From assembly GCA_963669155.1 (NCBI GenBank), contig OZ022586.1:1313938-1377937 (forward strand): 64,000 nucleotides of DNA. The letters are read 5' to 3'. Every line of letters starts with the position of its first letter. Within the stretch, counting starts at the first letter, position 1. The stretch is from Arbacia lixula (taxonomy: Eukaryota > Echinodermata > Echinoidea > Arbacioida > Arbaciidae). The position numbers were made by a program, and so were the translations under genes. Positions 46,501-53,790 of the stretch are shown piece by piece. The notes under the pieces are model-generated. The model was not told the origin of the DNA, did no database searches, and saw nothing but the letters and a program-made list of their open reading frames with translations.

Positions 46501-49500
46501 GATAGATGGATTAATGGATGGACAGTTGTGTAAATGAATTGCTGTTATGTCAAAGCCCTTAGTGACAGCAGTTTTTTAACTGAAGAGGCCACCCTGCTTA
46601 AATAAAACTAGAAATAAATAAATAAATAAAATCAAGGAATAGATGAAGACATGTCCCATATACATTGGAAGGAATGTGACCTACAGGATAAGTCATGCAT
46701 GTGTCCCCACCCCCTCCCCTTTCCCCTCCCTTTCCCCCTCCCCCTCCCATTATCCAGGCTTCTCAGGAACCCTCCCGGCCTACTCCACCCTTCCCCCAGG
46801 CACGCTGCCCTCCGGGTGGACCGTACCTCCGGGGGAACTCCCTGAGAAGGAGCGGCCCAATCTTGCCGCCACGGGCACCCCTCGCTTCATCGGCCGCCGG
46901 GATTCCACCACCCAGCACACCACCGGCCCCACACAACCGCTGCTTGGAGTAGATGCTACAGACAGTCTCAATCTGACCAGACAGAGGTATGACTTACACG
47001 CACCCATGGGGGGGTATCCAAAAAACATCTTCATTATATCTCAGTGACTTGGGGAACATTTTCTCTTTTGGTATTCCGTAAAGCCAACTTTGGCAAAAAG
47101 ATTAGAAATGTATTCAAATGAGCTAGAGATAAAATTTTTATGCAAACGAGCATCAGAGATAAATTTTTTACACAAATGAGCTAAATAGGTAGTCTGAAAT
47201 GCACGTAGGAAGAAAAATGCACATACCCTTTTGCAGTATTCTTATAGATGATATATTTTTGTTGTTTATTGGGTAATAATAAATAAAAAATAAAGTGAAT
47301 TGAAAGGGATCACAAGCCCTTATCAACTATTTGTTATTGAGTTACCTCAATATTCAAATATTCAAATTAAAATATCACATTTATGTTGATATTTTGTGAA
47401 ATATGAAGGTGTGAAATTACAATGTCATGACAGTGAGGTATTCCAAGAAGGATTTCTTGATTGATATCATTTTGTTTACCTGTATTTATTTGCTTTTGCA
47501 TTTAGCACTCGAAGTCCACCATACCTGACGTCACCCACTCCGGAACCACCAGCAGATGATGGAGAAAGGTAGAGTGCTGTGATTGGCTGATGGGGCCGTA
47601 TATAGAGAAGAATTTCAGAAAAATACTGTAGGAGCTTGATATTTTTGTGAGGGTTGTATTTTCGTGAATTTTCTGGTTCGCTGTAGGGTCCCATATTTAA
47701 CAACATAAAATATTGCCATGTAATCCTGATGACTATTAAAGTGCATGCACATCACGCTGCTGCGCGCGTACAGAAGAAGCCCTGTAGATGTCATGATGGG
47801 GTACGGGGTGTCATATGTACTGTGAGCGGTGCATGTGATCACATCCTAACTAGCATAGCATTGCAGCGCACAATTGAGCGTCGTGATAACATGTGCAAAT
47901 ACGGTTTGTTTTCTCCCATTTGTGCGTGTGTACATTTGATACCAGAACAGTGTGTGCATATTTTCATGTTCTTTTCTATCTTGCTCTCCAGATTGAAGGC
48001 ATATAAGAAGGAGAGCAAGAAACAGGGATATTTGACTCACTTATGGCATGAAGAAGGAAAAGGAAGGAAAGAAAAAGTGGAGATTTTTATGTTTTTTACT
48101 ATCTTACTCTCCAAATTGAAGGCATACAAGAAGGAAAGTAAGAAACAGGGATATTAGACTCACTTATAGCATGAAGACGGGAAAGGAAGGAAAGAAAAAA
48201 AGAGATTATCATGTTCCTTTTGATCGTGCTCTCCAGATTGAAGGCATACAAGAAGGAAAGTAAGAAACAGGGATATTAGACTCACTTATAGCATGAAGAA
48301 GGGAAAGGAAGGAAAGAAAAAAAGAGATTATCATGTTCCTTTCAATTTATTTCAATTTTTCAATTTATTTTTCAATTTATAAATTTTTCAATTTATTTCA
48401 ATTTATTTTCATACTTCTCGATGAATACAATGTGCTCTCCAGATTGAAGGCATACAAGTAGGAAAGTAAGAAACAGGGATATTAGACTCATTTATACCAT
48501 GAAGAAGGGAAAGGAAGGAAAGAAAAAAGGAGATTATCATCTTCTTTTCTGATCTTACTCTCCAGATTGAAGGCATATAAGAAGGAGAGTAAGAAACAGG
48601 GATATTAGACTCACTTATAGCATGAAGAAGGGAAAGGAAGGAAAGAAAAAAAGAGATTATCATGTTCCTTTTGATCGTGCTCTCCAGATTGAAGGCATAC
48701 AGGTAGGAAAGTAAGAAACAGGGATATTAGACTCATTTATAGCATGAAGAAGGGAAAGGAAGGAAAGAAAAAAAGGAGATTATCATCTTCTTTTCTGATC
48801 TTACTCTCCAGATTGAAGGCATATAAGAAGGAGAGTAAGAAACAGGGATATTAGACTCACTTATGGTATGAAGAAAGGAAAGGAAGGAAAGAAAAAAAGG
48901 AGGTTATCATTTTTATTTCTGATCTTGCTCTCCATATTAAAGGCATACAAGAAGGAAAGCAAGAAACAGGGATATTTGACTCACTTATGGCATGAAGAAG
49001 GGAAAGGAAGGAAAGAAAAAAGGAGATTATCATCTTCTTTTCTGATCTTACTCTCCAGATTGAAGGCATATAAGAAGGAGAGTAAGAAACAGGGATATTT
49101 TACTCACTTATGGCATGGAGAAGGGAAAGGAAGGAAAGAAATAAGGAGATTATCATGTTTATTTCTGATCTTACTCTCCAGATTGAAGGCATACAAGAAA
49201 GAGAGTAAGAAACAGGGATATTTGACTCACTTATGGCATAAAGAAAGGAAAGGAAGAAAGAAAAAAAGGAGATTATCATGTTTCATTCCAATCTTTCTCT
49301 CCAGATTGAAGGCTTACAAGAAGGAGAGTAAGAAACAGGGATATTTGACTCACTTATGGCATGAAGAAGGGAAAGGAAGGAAAGAAAAAAGGAGATTATC
49401 ATGTTTTTTTCTATCTTGCTCTCCAGATTGAAGGCATATAAGAAGGAGAGTAAGAAACAGGGATATTTTACTCACTTATGGCATGGGGAAGGGAAAGGAA

Positions 49501-51615
49501 GGAAAGAAATAAGGAGATTATCATGTTTATTTCTGATCTTACTCTCCAGATTGAAGGCATACAAGAAAGAGAGTAAGAAACAGGGATATTTGACTCACTT
49601 ATGGCATGAAGAAAGGAAAGGAAGTAAGAAAAAAAAGAGATTATCATGTTTCATTCCAATCTTTCTCTCCAGATTGAAGGCTTACAAGAAGGAGAGTAAG
49701 AAACAGGGATATTTGACTCACTTATGGCATGAAGAAGGGAAAGGAAGGAAAGAAAAAAAAGGAGGTTATCATGTTTATTTCTGATCTTGCTCTCCAGATT
49801 GAAGGCTTACAAGAAGGAGAGTAAGAAACAGGGATATTTGACTCACTTGTGGCATGAAGAAAGGAAAGGAAGAAAAGAAAAAAAAGGAGATTATCATGTT
49901 TCATTCCAATCTTTCTCTCCAGATTGAAGGCTTACAAGAAGGAGAGTAAGAAACAGGGATATTTGACTCACTTATGGCATGAAGAAGGGAAAGGAAGGAA
50001 AGAAAAAAGGAGATTATCATGTTTTTTTCTATCTTGCTCTCCAGATTGAAGGCTTACAAGAAGGAGAGTAAGAAACAGGGATATTTGACTCACTTATGGC
50101 ATGAAGAAGGGAAAGGAAGGAAAGAAAAAAAAGGAGGTTATCATGTTTATTTCTGATCTTGCTCTCCAGATTGAAGGCATACAAGAAGGAAAGCAAGAAA
50201 CAGGGATATTTGACTCACTTGTGGCATGAAGAAGGGAAAGGAAGGAAAGAAAAAAGGAGATTATCATGTTTTTTTCTATCTTGCTCTCCAGATTGAAGGC
50301 TTACAAGAAGGAGAGTAAGAAACAGGGATATTTGACTCACTTATGGCATGAAGAAGGGAAAGGAAGGAAAGAAAAAAGGAGATTATCATGTTTTTTTCTA
50401 TCTTGCTCTCCAGATTGAAGGCTTACAAGAAGGAGAGTAAGAAACAGGGATATTTGACTCACTTATGGCATGAAGAAGGGAAAGGAAGGAAAGAAAAAAA
50501 AGGAGGTTATCATGTTTATTTCTGATCTTGCTCTCCAGATTGAAGGCATACAAGAAGGAAAGCAAGAAACAGGGATATTTGACTCACTTGTGGCATGAAG
50601 AAGGGAAAGGAAGGAAAGAAAAAAGGAGATTATCATGTTTTTTTCTATCTTGCTCTCCAGATTGAAGGCTTACAAGAAGGAGAGTAAGAAACAGGGATAT
50701 TTGACTCACTTATGGCATGAAGAAGGGAAAGGAAGGAAAGAAAAAAGGAGATTATCATGTTTTTTTCTATCTTGCTCTCCAGATTGAAGGCTTACAAGAA
50801 GGAGAGTAAGAAACAGGGATATTTGACTCACTTATGGCATGAAGAAGGGAAAGGAAGGAAAGAAAAAAGGAGATTATCATGTTTTTTTCTATCTTGCTCT
50901 CCAGATTGAAGGCTTACAAGAAGGAGAGTAAGAAACAGGGATATTTGACTCACTTATGGCATGAAGAAGGGAAAGGAAGGAAAGAAAAAAAGGAGATTAT
51001 CATGTTTATTTCTGATCTTTCTCTCCAGATTGAAGGCATACAAGAAGGAGAGTAAGAAACAGGGATATTTGACTCACTTATGGCATGAAGAAGGGAAAGG
51101 AAGGAAAGAAAAAAGGAGGTTATCATGTTCTTTTCTATCTTTCTCTCCAGATTGAAGGCATACAAGAAGGAAAGCAAGAAACAGGGATATTTGACTCACT
51201 TATGGCATGAAGAAAGGAAAGGAAGGAAAGAAAAAAAGGAGGTTATCATGTTCTTTTCTATCTTACTCTTTAGATTGAAGGCATACAAGAAGGAAAGCAA
51301 GAAACATGGATATTTGACTCACTTATGGCATGAAGAAGGGAAAAGAAGGATAGCAAAAAGGAGATTTTCATGTTCTTTTCTATCTTTCTCTCCAGATTGA
51401 AGGCATATAAGAAGGAGAGTAAGAAACAGCGCAAGCTGAGGCAGCAGAGGGAGGAATACCTCCAGAACCAGCTCCGCCAGACCCCCAGCGACCCAGGTCA
51501 CAGGTCACAGGAAGGTCAGAGGTCAGCTGAGGTCAGGCAGGAAGATAGGGATGAGGAGGCCCCAGGGGTGACCCTAGCTGACCTCGTCAGGATACAGTCT
51601 GTCACGGTGAGCTGA
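22779..51615 (+). CDS. ankyrin-repeat TRP-type cation channel (20 exons)
   Basis: Predicted plasma-membrane cation channel of 984 aa. Twenty exons join with matching phases to 2,955 nt. Order: basic N-terminus with KKKKRKGK (residues 15-22); ankyrin repeats at about 145-315 (TPLHVAAAV, TPLHYAAR, TPLLVAAEL); S1 about 391-410; S2 about 423-447; S3 about 507-527; S4 about 536-556; S5 about 563-588; pore helix and loop with a sequon (NGT) and LFRITLVDEYDYD; S6 about 636-661 ending NLLIAMLSNTFQRV; coiled coil about 738-795; Gly9; Pro/Ser/Thr-rich tail. Ankyrin repeats plus a TRP-like S5-S6 place it in the ankyrin-bearing TRP group. The pore does not match canonical TRPV, TRPA1 or TRPC filters as I know them, so the subfamily is left open. 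TRP channels act as tetramers in sensory signalling; the stimulus here is unknown. Several introns carry amplified splice-site copies. Confidence 0.93.
23146..23514. mobile_element. fold-back element in TRP intron 1
   Basis: TTGGCCCAATATCACAAAG at the left pairs with CTTTGTGAGTGAATTGAGGC at the right. The centre is a near-perfect hairpin (GGTTTAGACCAAGGTTT and its inverse, 23294-23346). About 370 bp. Confidence 0.7.
24078..24092 (+). CDS. TRP gene exon 2, predicted 15-nt microexon
   Basis: Acceptor CTTTCCTTTAAACAG, 15 nt, donor AATG|GTACGT. Phase 1 in and out, encoding AVQEN. Exons 1 and 3 also join in frame without it, so it would be a cassette microexon. Predicted from splice signals only. 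Confidence 0.5.
24990..25226. mobile_element. MITE family 1, copy B
   Basis: AGCTCAAAGGAATTGG and its exact inverse CCAATTCCTTTGAGCT near the ends, with arms paired almost throughout (AGGGAAGGAGCC, TTTGTCCAGTTCAGCATGAA). It folds into one hairpin of about 115 bp per arm. Confidence 0.88.
26105..26560. repeat. degenerate tandem repeat, about 125 bp unit
   Basis: About four copies of a unit with GATAACTCAAGAATG, TTGACCAAA and TTGGTACAATGATGACATAT words. Copies start near 26116, 26230, 26372 and 26493. Confidence 0.65.
28218..28441 (+). CDS. TRP gene exon 3
   Basis: Acceptor TTCCCTTTTCTAG, donor GAG|GTTGGT. Encodes the pre-ankyrin region and the first ankyrin repeat (LSRGANVNSTDKYGQTALHE). Ends phase 0. 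Confidence 0.92.
28527..28751. mobile_element. MITE in TRP intron 3
   Basis: TACTGTATACGCCATATATT and its inverse bound a 225-bp fold-back with further paired AATTTTGCGAA-type arms. A short direct repeat (CAGTATGTGGAAACACACA) lies at 28492-28510 and again at the right edge, 28747-28765. Confidence 0.8.
29988..30138 (+). CDS. TRP gene exon 4
   Basis: Acceptor GTCCTTAACAG, donor GGAG|GTATGA. Encodes ankyrin repeats (ISVNQADTYGRTPLHVAAAV, IKVLLDNG). Phase 1 end. Confidence 0.93.
30478..30543. mobile_element. fragment of fold-back family 11
   Basis: AACTTTCTTTTCCTTTGACG and CACTAATATGTTTCTTTCAT match the right arm of the element at 58614-58981. It lies in TRP intron 4. Confidence 0.6.
30624..30785 (+). 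CDS. TRP gene exon 5
   Basis: Acceptor CTGTTTGTCAG, donor CTGG|GTGAGT. Encodes ankyrin repeats (LQTPLHYAARNDACC, YKGRTPLLVAAEL). Phase 1 in and out. Confidence 0.93.
30808..31060. mobile_element. MITE family 1, copy C
   Basis: GTACAC ends with GAAAGGAATTGGCATAGGG and its inverse. The whole 253 bp forms a long hairpin. It begins 22 bp after the exon 5 donor and ends 7 bp before a family 2 MITE. Imperfect flank match TGACAT / TGACCAT may be a target duplication. Confidence 0.88.
31068..31228. mobile_element. MITE family 2, copy B
   Basis: Ends GTTGCATAAAACTTAC and inverse TAAGTTTTATGCAAC, with internal GCAGCCAATCAAATTCAAGG shared with copy A. In TRP intron 5. Confidence 0.85.
31788..31897 (+). 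CDS. TRP gene exon 6
   Basis: Acceptor GCTTACCTAG, donor CAGTG|GTACGT. Encodes the last ankyrin repeat (SLLLEMGARASDVDRTGHTA). Its donor junction is the start of a tandem repeat. Confidence 0.92.
31893..32580 (+). repeat. tandem repeat seeded on the exon 6 donor
   Basis: Six occurrences of a ATGGTAGGTAGCACCCACAG-type word at about 31896, 31949, 32070, 32189, 32314 and 32447. The first is the real exon 6 donor with its flank (GTGGTACGTAGCACCCACGG). The unit is about 120-130 bp with TTCAATTCAATTCAA and ATATAACTTTTCATATC words. Four of five downstream copies keep a GT at the donor position. Confidence 0.88.
32665..32760. mobile_element. MITE family 4, single arm
   Basis: CCGGAAGTATATGTCCCAAA through TATGCGATAGGGAGAAT matches the right arm of copies A and B. 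The other end is missing. It ends only 40 bp before exon 7. Confidence 0.7.
32800..32922 (+). CDS. TRP gene exon 7
   Basis: Acceptor TTCACCTGATCAG, donor CAGTG|GTAAGT, phase 0 both sides. Encodes the linker after the ankyrin repeats (LNQLYRCDRANRKQYYDLHL). Confidence 0.9.
33653..33744 (+). CDS. TRP gene exon 8
   Basis: Acceptor TTTTTCTTACAG, donor GGCAG|GTAGGA, phase 2 end. Encodes the segment before S1 (IMHPVCRQLVEVKWEKFGR). Confidence 0.9.
33763..34139 (+). repeat. polypyrimidine (TC)n-rich tract
   Basis: About 375 bp of T/C-only sequence with tandem TTCTGTCTCTTCCTCTCTC words, immediately after the exon 8 donor. It ends TCTCTCTTTCAG, which looks like a splice acceptor but no exon follows in frame. 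Ser/Leu-rich open frames across it are artefacts. Confidence 0.85.
34742..34868 (+). CDS. TRP gene exon 9 (S1, start of S2)
   Basis: Acceptor TTGTTATGGATAG. Encodes S1 (LAFNLLFIMMWTVLAC). The only in-phase boundary at the 3' end is GAG|GCAAGT, a GC donor, because the next exon resumes at phase 0 with ICGVLLTLYQ. Confidence 0.9.
34906..35204. mobile_element. fold-back element family 3, copy B
   Basis: GAACAGAGGTTTAA with AGTGTACTAAACCTGG at the left and the inverse at the right. 299 bp, matching the arms of 9603-10192 without its extra insert. In TRP intron 9. Confidence 0.8.
35437..35575 (-). mobile_element. dispersed repeat with hammerhead-like core, copy 1
   Basis: Shares GTTACTCATTGCGGATAATT and GACGTTTCGTGCGC with 62239-62385. 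On the minus strand 35519-35551 reads TGATGAAG ... GCACGAAACGTC, resembling the CUGAUGA and GAAAC halves of a hammerhead ribozyme. Homology as a repeat is clear. The ribozyme reading is tentative. Confidence 0.5.
35919..35996 (+). CDS. TRP gene exon 10 (S2)
   Basis: Acceptor TTACTCCTACAG, donor CATT|GTAAGT. 26 codons, phase 0. Encodes ICGVLLTLYQIILELREF, the core of S2. Confidence 0.92.
36507..36646 (+). CDS. TRP gene exon 11 (S2-S3 linker)
   Basis: Acceptor CATGTACGTAG, donor AAATG|GTAAGT, phase 2 end. Encodes the intracellular linker (EIERDFKFCHPQWPQERQYL) that runs into S3 with the split Trp codon. Confidence 0.9.
36658..36735. repeat. C-rich tract after exon 11
   Basis: CCCGCCCCTACCCC-type runs 12 bp after the donor. 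The minus strand is G-rich with repeated G3+ runs. It accounts for Pro-rich and Gly-rich open frames. Confidence 0.75.
37101..37886. mobile_element. fold-back element in TRP intron 11
   Basis: AACCCTAATACTCCCGGG and its exact inverse bound 786 bp. Next to each end are GGGGGGCCAT(T/A)ATGCCCC tracts. The interior is AT-rich with a GT microsatellite (about 37507-37557). No transposase. Confidence 0.72.
37990..40558 (+). repeat. 32-bp minisatellite, about 80 copies
   Basis: About 2.57 kb of a 32-bp unit with core TTTGTAATGTAATTACTACA and CATCCCATTGGG. The core includes the palindrome GTAATTAC. Sequence variants (a 31-bp unit with GGGTTGTAATG, CATTAGGTTTGTTATG) recur together at multiples of the unit, showing higher-order structure. 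It lies in TRP intron 11, abutting the decoy copy of exon 12. Confidence 0.95.
40548..40662 (+). pseudogene. partial decoy copy of TRP exon 12
   Basis: Nearly identical to 40697-40810: 52 bp of intron, acceptor CTCCCTGTGTAG ending at 40599, then 63 bp of exon 12. Only a few substitutions, one of them synonymous. Exon similarity then runs into minisatellite sequence. If spliced, the frame reads HVVDTFVM and stops at TAA, truncating the channel after S3. No donor follows. Confidence 0.9.
40748..40923 (+). CDS. TRP gene exon 12 (S3-S4)
   Basis: Acceptor CTCCCTGTGTAG, donor TTTG|GTATGA. Encodes S3 (WLIYISLLVVTLLHVVDIFV) and S4 (IFSIVIIFVWVRLMKSVRAF). S4 has only two basic residues near its end, as in TRP channels and unlike voltage-gated channels. 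Confidence 0.94.
40928..41250 (+). repeat. tandem duplication at the start of TRP intron 12
   Basis: About 180-bp unit starting 5 bp after the exon 12 donor (GAAAATTGTCTAATTTTAGCA) and repeated from about 41107. Shared CAAGCTAAAAATGGG and TTTGGTACTA words. A further 90-bp duplication with GAGAATCCAGAA lies at about 41514-41695. Confidence 0.7.
41747..41830 (+). CDS. TRP gene exon 13 (S5)
   Basis: Acceptor CTCCTCTCCACAG, donor TACG|GTAAGC, phase 1 in and out. Encodes most of S5 (FIIMLGLIAQDFGTFLYLYG). Confidence 0.93.
42581..42699 (+). CDS. TRP gene exon 14 (pore)
   Basis: Acceptor TCTGTGCTTGCAG, donor CGAT|GTAAGT. Encodes the end of S5, a pore loop with an N-glycosylation sequon (NGT) and the pore helix and filter region MMYSLFRITLVDEYDYD, rich in acidic residues. 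Confidence 0.94.
43523..43638 (+). CDS. TRP gene exon 15 (S6)
   Basis: Acceptor TTTTTCTGTCAG, donor CAGAG|GTAAGA, phase 2 end. Encodes S6, finishing INLLIAMLSNTFQ, the typical TRP S6 end. Confidence 0.94.
43785..43930 (+). repeat. duplicate of the exon 15 donor end and adjacent intron
   Basis: ATTGCCATGTTCTCTAGAAG then TATCAGAGGTAGGAGTG mirrors the last about 33 nt of exon 15 plus its donor (ATTGCCATGCTCTCGAATAC, TTTCAGAGGTAAGAGTG). Similarity continues through CACATTTCTTGAAACAC and GGTGTGTTCACTTGAG of the intron. Confidence 0.82.
43960..45205 (+). repeat. four decoy copies of the exon 16 acceptor
   Basis: Copies of intron end plus exon start (CCCACAGAGTCTATGACAAT) have acceptor AG at about 44042-44043, 44510-44511, 45009-45010 and 45107-45108, before the real one at 45204-45205. 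The last two are close to a 97-bp unit. Copies carry 36-45 nt of exon 16 and then diverge to ATGGATTCATTTAG, giving an in-frame stop. Copy 2 is followed by AATAAA near 44610. Confidence 0.9.
45206..45407 (+). CDS. TRP gene exon 16
   Basis: Acceptor TTTCAACCCCACAG, donor CAGG|GTATGG. Encodes the post-S6 helix (VYDNATAIALMQQTKIILGI), a basic patch (KRKKNKYR) and an acidic stretch. It is the last of five tandem acceptor copies, and the only one that continues in open frame to a donor. Confidence 0.92.
45725..45860. repeat. short tandem repeat in TRP intron 16
   Basis: Two to three copies of a about 65-bp unit with CCCTTTTCGCTATACAATG and GGTATAGATATTTT words. Confidence 0.6.
45961..46201 (+). 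CDS. TRP gene exon 17 (coiled coil, poly-Gly)
   Basis: Acceptor TTTCCTCTGTTTAG, donor ATAG|GTGAGT, phase 1 end. Encodes a heptad-rich helix (residues about 738-795, DLKREVNDLKQAHEKQLKKV), probably a tetramer coiled coil, then nine Gly from a GGA repeat (46158-46184). Confidence 0.92.
46205..46510. repeat. GGAT/GATA tetranucleotide microsatellite
   Basis: Interrupted GATG, GGAT and GATA units begin 3 bp after the exon 17 donor and run about 300 bp. The Ile/Tyr/Ser-rich minus-strand frame across it is an artefact. Confidence 0.85.
46758..46986 (+). CDS. TRP gene exon 18 (Pro/Gly/Thr-rich tail)
   Basis: Acceptor CCCTCCCATTATCCAG preceded by a strong C/T tract, donor CAGAG|GTATGA. Encodes a low-complexity cytosolic tail (FSGTLPAYSTLPPGTLPSGW). 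Two other frames are open here, but only this one matches phase 1 in and phase 2 out. Confidence 0.88.
47506..47568 (+). CDS. TRP gene exon 19
   Basis: Acceptor CTTTTGCATTTAG, donor GAAAG|GTAGAG, phase 2 both sides. Encodes STRSPPYLTSPTPEPPADDG, a Pro-rich segment. Confidence 0.82.
47980..51395 (+). repeat. 27-copy array of the exon 20 acceptor and exon start
   Basis: A unit of about 122 bp, made of polypyrimidine tract, AG and the first 34 nt of exon 20 (ATTGAAGGCATACAAGAAGG, AGAGTAAGAAACAG) followed by GGATATTTGACTCACTTATG and a purine-rich stretch. Copies begin near 47995, 48115, 48235 and onward to 51276; the real exon is copy 28 at 51396. CAATTTATTT repeats (about 48342-48410) interrupt the array. 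Nearly every copy keeps TCTCCAG. Repeated Lys-rich frames (KAYKKESKKQGYLTHLWHEE) are translations of this unit. Confidence 0.95.
51396..51615 (+). CDS. TRP gene exon 20 (terminal coding exon)
   Basis: Acceptor TATCTTTCTCTCCAG, stop TGA at 51613-51615. Encodes a basic helix (KKESKKQRKLRQQREEYLQN) and an acidic end with LADLVRIQS. It departs from the array after AAACAG, where the array has GGATAT and this exon has CGCAAGCTG. CACG|GTGAGC at 51606 could be a donor, but no matching exon is visible downstream. Confidence 0.87.
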
Positions 51616-51629
51616 TAATAGATGTCTGA

Positions 51630-51846
51630 GATATAGAGTACCGAAGTGGTGGTGTCATATGAGCATGTTGTCAAGACAACTGGTTCTTAACAAACTCACT
51701 CCAGTGAGAGGTTTACTGGTCCGATATTGTCTCCAGCGGGCTAGAGTCCCAGCTGTGATCACCACTGCTTGCTCTACCCGCATAGTTTAGAAACAGTTGT
51801 CTTGACAATCTGCTCAAAATGATGTCACACTTCGGTACTCTATATC
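51630..51846. mobile_element. MITE 14 bp past the TRP stop codon
   Basis: GATATAGAGTACCGAAGTG and its inverse bound 217 bp. Arms continue with TTGTCAAGACAACTG / CAGTTGTCTTGACAA. It would lie in the 3' UTR. Confidence 0.82.
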
Positions 51847-51923
51847 CATGAATCTGCCATGAAGTGCTAATGCATCTGGTGAAATGTATATACATTTGTA
51901 TGTATATACATGTATTTTATACA

Positions 51924-51929
51924 AATAAA
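51924..51929 (+). terminator. candidate polyadenylation signal, TRP gene
   Basis: AATAAA about 310 bp past the stop codon in AT-rich sequence. Supported by position only. Confidence 0.4.
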
Positions 51930-52279
51930 TGAATTGATTAATTGATGATATAACAATTCAGACAATATAGCTACACTATTTTGAATGTATATATATTAGA
52001 ATGATTAAAGAGGTTCCAATGGCGATGAAACTGTAAATGCAAAATACAAAATATTAAACACAATATTCAATATTCACTGATTGTTTCTCGTTAGTGTGCA
52101 CACGCACAGTACACAGTTACCAAGATTGGGTAACCCAACATAATCTTGGCTTGGATTTGAAGGCTGGTCTAAAAGTTGTGTAGTGTATAGATTATAAACG
52201 GCTGGATTAAATAAGTAATTTCAAGTGGATGTGCCCGTTTGGATATTTTTCTTGACAGTATGACTCAGAGACGCATGGG

Positions 52280-52690
52280 GGAGCATCCCAGCACTGAGCA
52301 GAGGTGTGTCGTGACGAGCCCTTGGCATGGGACTTCATTAAGCTTCTTGGAGCTGAGCGTATACAGTGAAGACTGGTAGGCAGCTGAAAGCACTGAGCAG
52401 AGATGTGTCCTGACGGCCTTGGCATGGGACTTCATTAAGCTTCTTGGAGCTGAGCGTATACAGTGAAGACTGGTAGGCAGCTGAAAGCACTGAGCAGAGG
52501 TGTGTCCTGACAAGCCTTGGCATGGGACTTCATTAAGCTTCTTGGAGCTGAGTGTATACAGTCAAGACTGGTAGGCAGCTGAAAGCACTGAGCAGAGGTG
52601 TGTCCTGACAAGCCTTGGCATGGGACTTCATGAGGCTTCTTGGAGCTGAGCGAATACAGTGAAGCCTGGTTGCAGGTGAAAGCACTGTGT
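52280..52690. repeat. 98-bp tandem repeat, about four copies
   Basis: Words GCACTGAGCAGAGGTGTGTC, TTGGCATGGGACTTCATTAA and GACTGGTAGG recur at 52371, 52468, 52566 and (diverged) 52664. Open frames on the minus strand reflect the repeat. Confidence 0.9.
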
Positions 52691-52765
52691 ACAAACGCTT
52701 TGGAGCTGACTGCATTTGATGACGATCATTGCGGTCAGTGATTGCAGTCACTAAGTTACAAATCC

Positions 52766-53177
52766 ATTCTCCCTATCGCATATAGCTATCCGAATCTGAA
52801 TGCGTGTGGCGCTCTAATTTTTCAACCTTTAATTCTTGGGATATGAACTTCTGGTTCATGAACACAGTACTGCACAAACATTCTAAAGCTATCGTCTTGC
52901 TTGTGTCTTTTCAATCTTTCATTAGTCCATCCACAATCAATGTTGAGGGAGGCAAAAACAGCGCTTTGAGTGATTGGTGGTATTTTTTTCCAGTCCTTCA
53001 TTCATGTAACAACCCTTCCATTTTAATATTACGCGGTTTACGAGGTCGAATTTACAGATTCTGTGCATTATTGAATGAATTGAAAACGTACCAAACTCTT
53101 ACCAGAAGTATACGTCCCAAGAGCAATCGATCAGATATCGGTATCACGAGGTGATATCACTATGCGATAGAGAGAAT
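52766..53177. mobile_element. MITE family 4, copy B
   Basis: ATTCTCCCTATCGCATATAG at the left and TATGCGATAGAGAGAAT at the right. Matches 4072-4460 along both arms but has a different, longer centre. Confidence 0.82.
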
Positions 53178-53189
53178 TCAAGCTGACTG

Positions 53190-53790
53190 TATTTAACTGC
53201 AATACATATTCATTAGAGCTGACTTCATTTGACTACAATTATTAGATACATATTCATTAGAGCTGACTTCATTTGACTACAATTATTAGATACATATTCA
53301 TATGAGCTGACTGCATTTGACCACAATCGATTGCGGTCAGTGGTTACAATCAGTATGGACAAATTCATTGGAGCTGACTGCATCTGACCGCAATTACTAG
53401 ATACATATTCTTTAGAGCTGACTGCATTTGACTGCAATTACTAGATACATATTCATTAGAATGACTTCATTTGACTGCAATCATTGCGGTCAGTAATTGC
53501 AGTCACTGTGTATAAATTCATCGGAGCTGACTGCATTTGACCGTAATCGATTGCAGTCAATGATGGCAAACGCTGCGTACATATTCATTGGAACTGACCG
53601 CATTTAACTGCAATCACTGTGTACAAATTCATTTGAGCTGACTGCATTTTCTTGGAGTGCAATCGATTACGGTCAGTGATTGCAAACACTGTACAAATCA
53701 ATTTAGGCTGACTGAAATTACTGTGTACATATACTCATTAGAGCTGAATGCATTTAACTGAAATTGATTGCACTCTGTGAAGGTGATCTC
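53190..53790. repeat. degenerate tandem repeat after copy B
   Basis: Many imperfect copies of GAGCTGACTGCATTTGACCG and TACATATTCATTAGA words, spaced roughly 55-120 bp. Confidence 0.8.

Noticed and set aside
46643-47047. Alternative frames over TRP exon 18
   Set aside because: Three frames are open because the sequence is GC-rich, but only one fits the splice phases of the flanking exons.
47980-51395. Series of Lys-rich open frames (KAYKKESKKQGYLTHLWHEE) as a repeat protein gene
   Set aside because: They are translations of a 122-bp non-coding unit whose length is not a multiple of three, copied from an intron/exon edge. Frames break at each unit or two.
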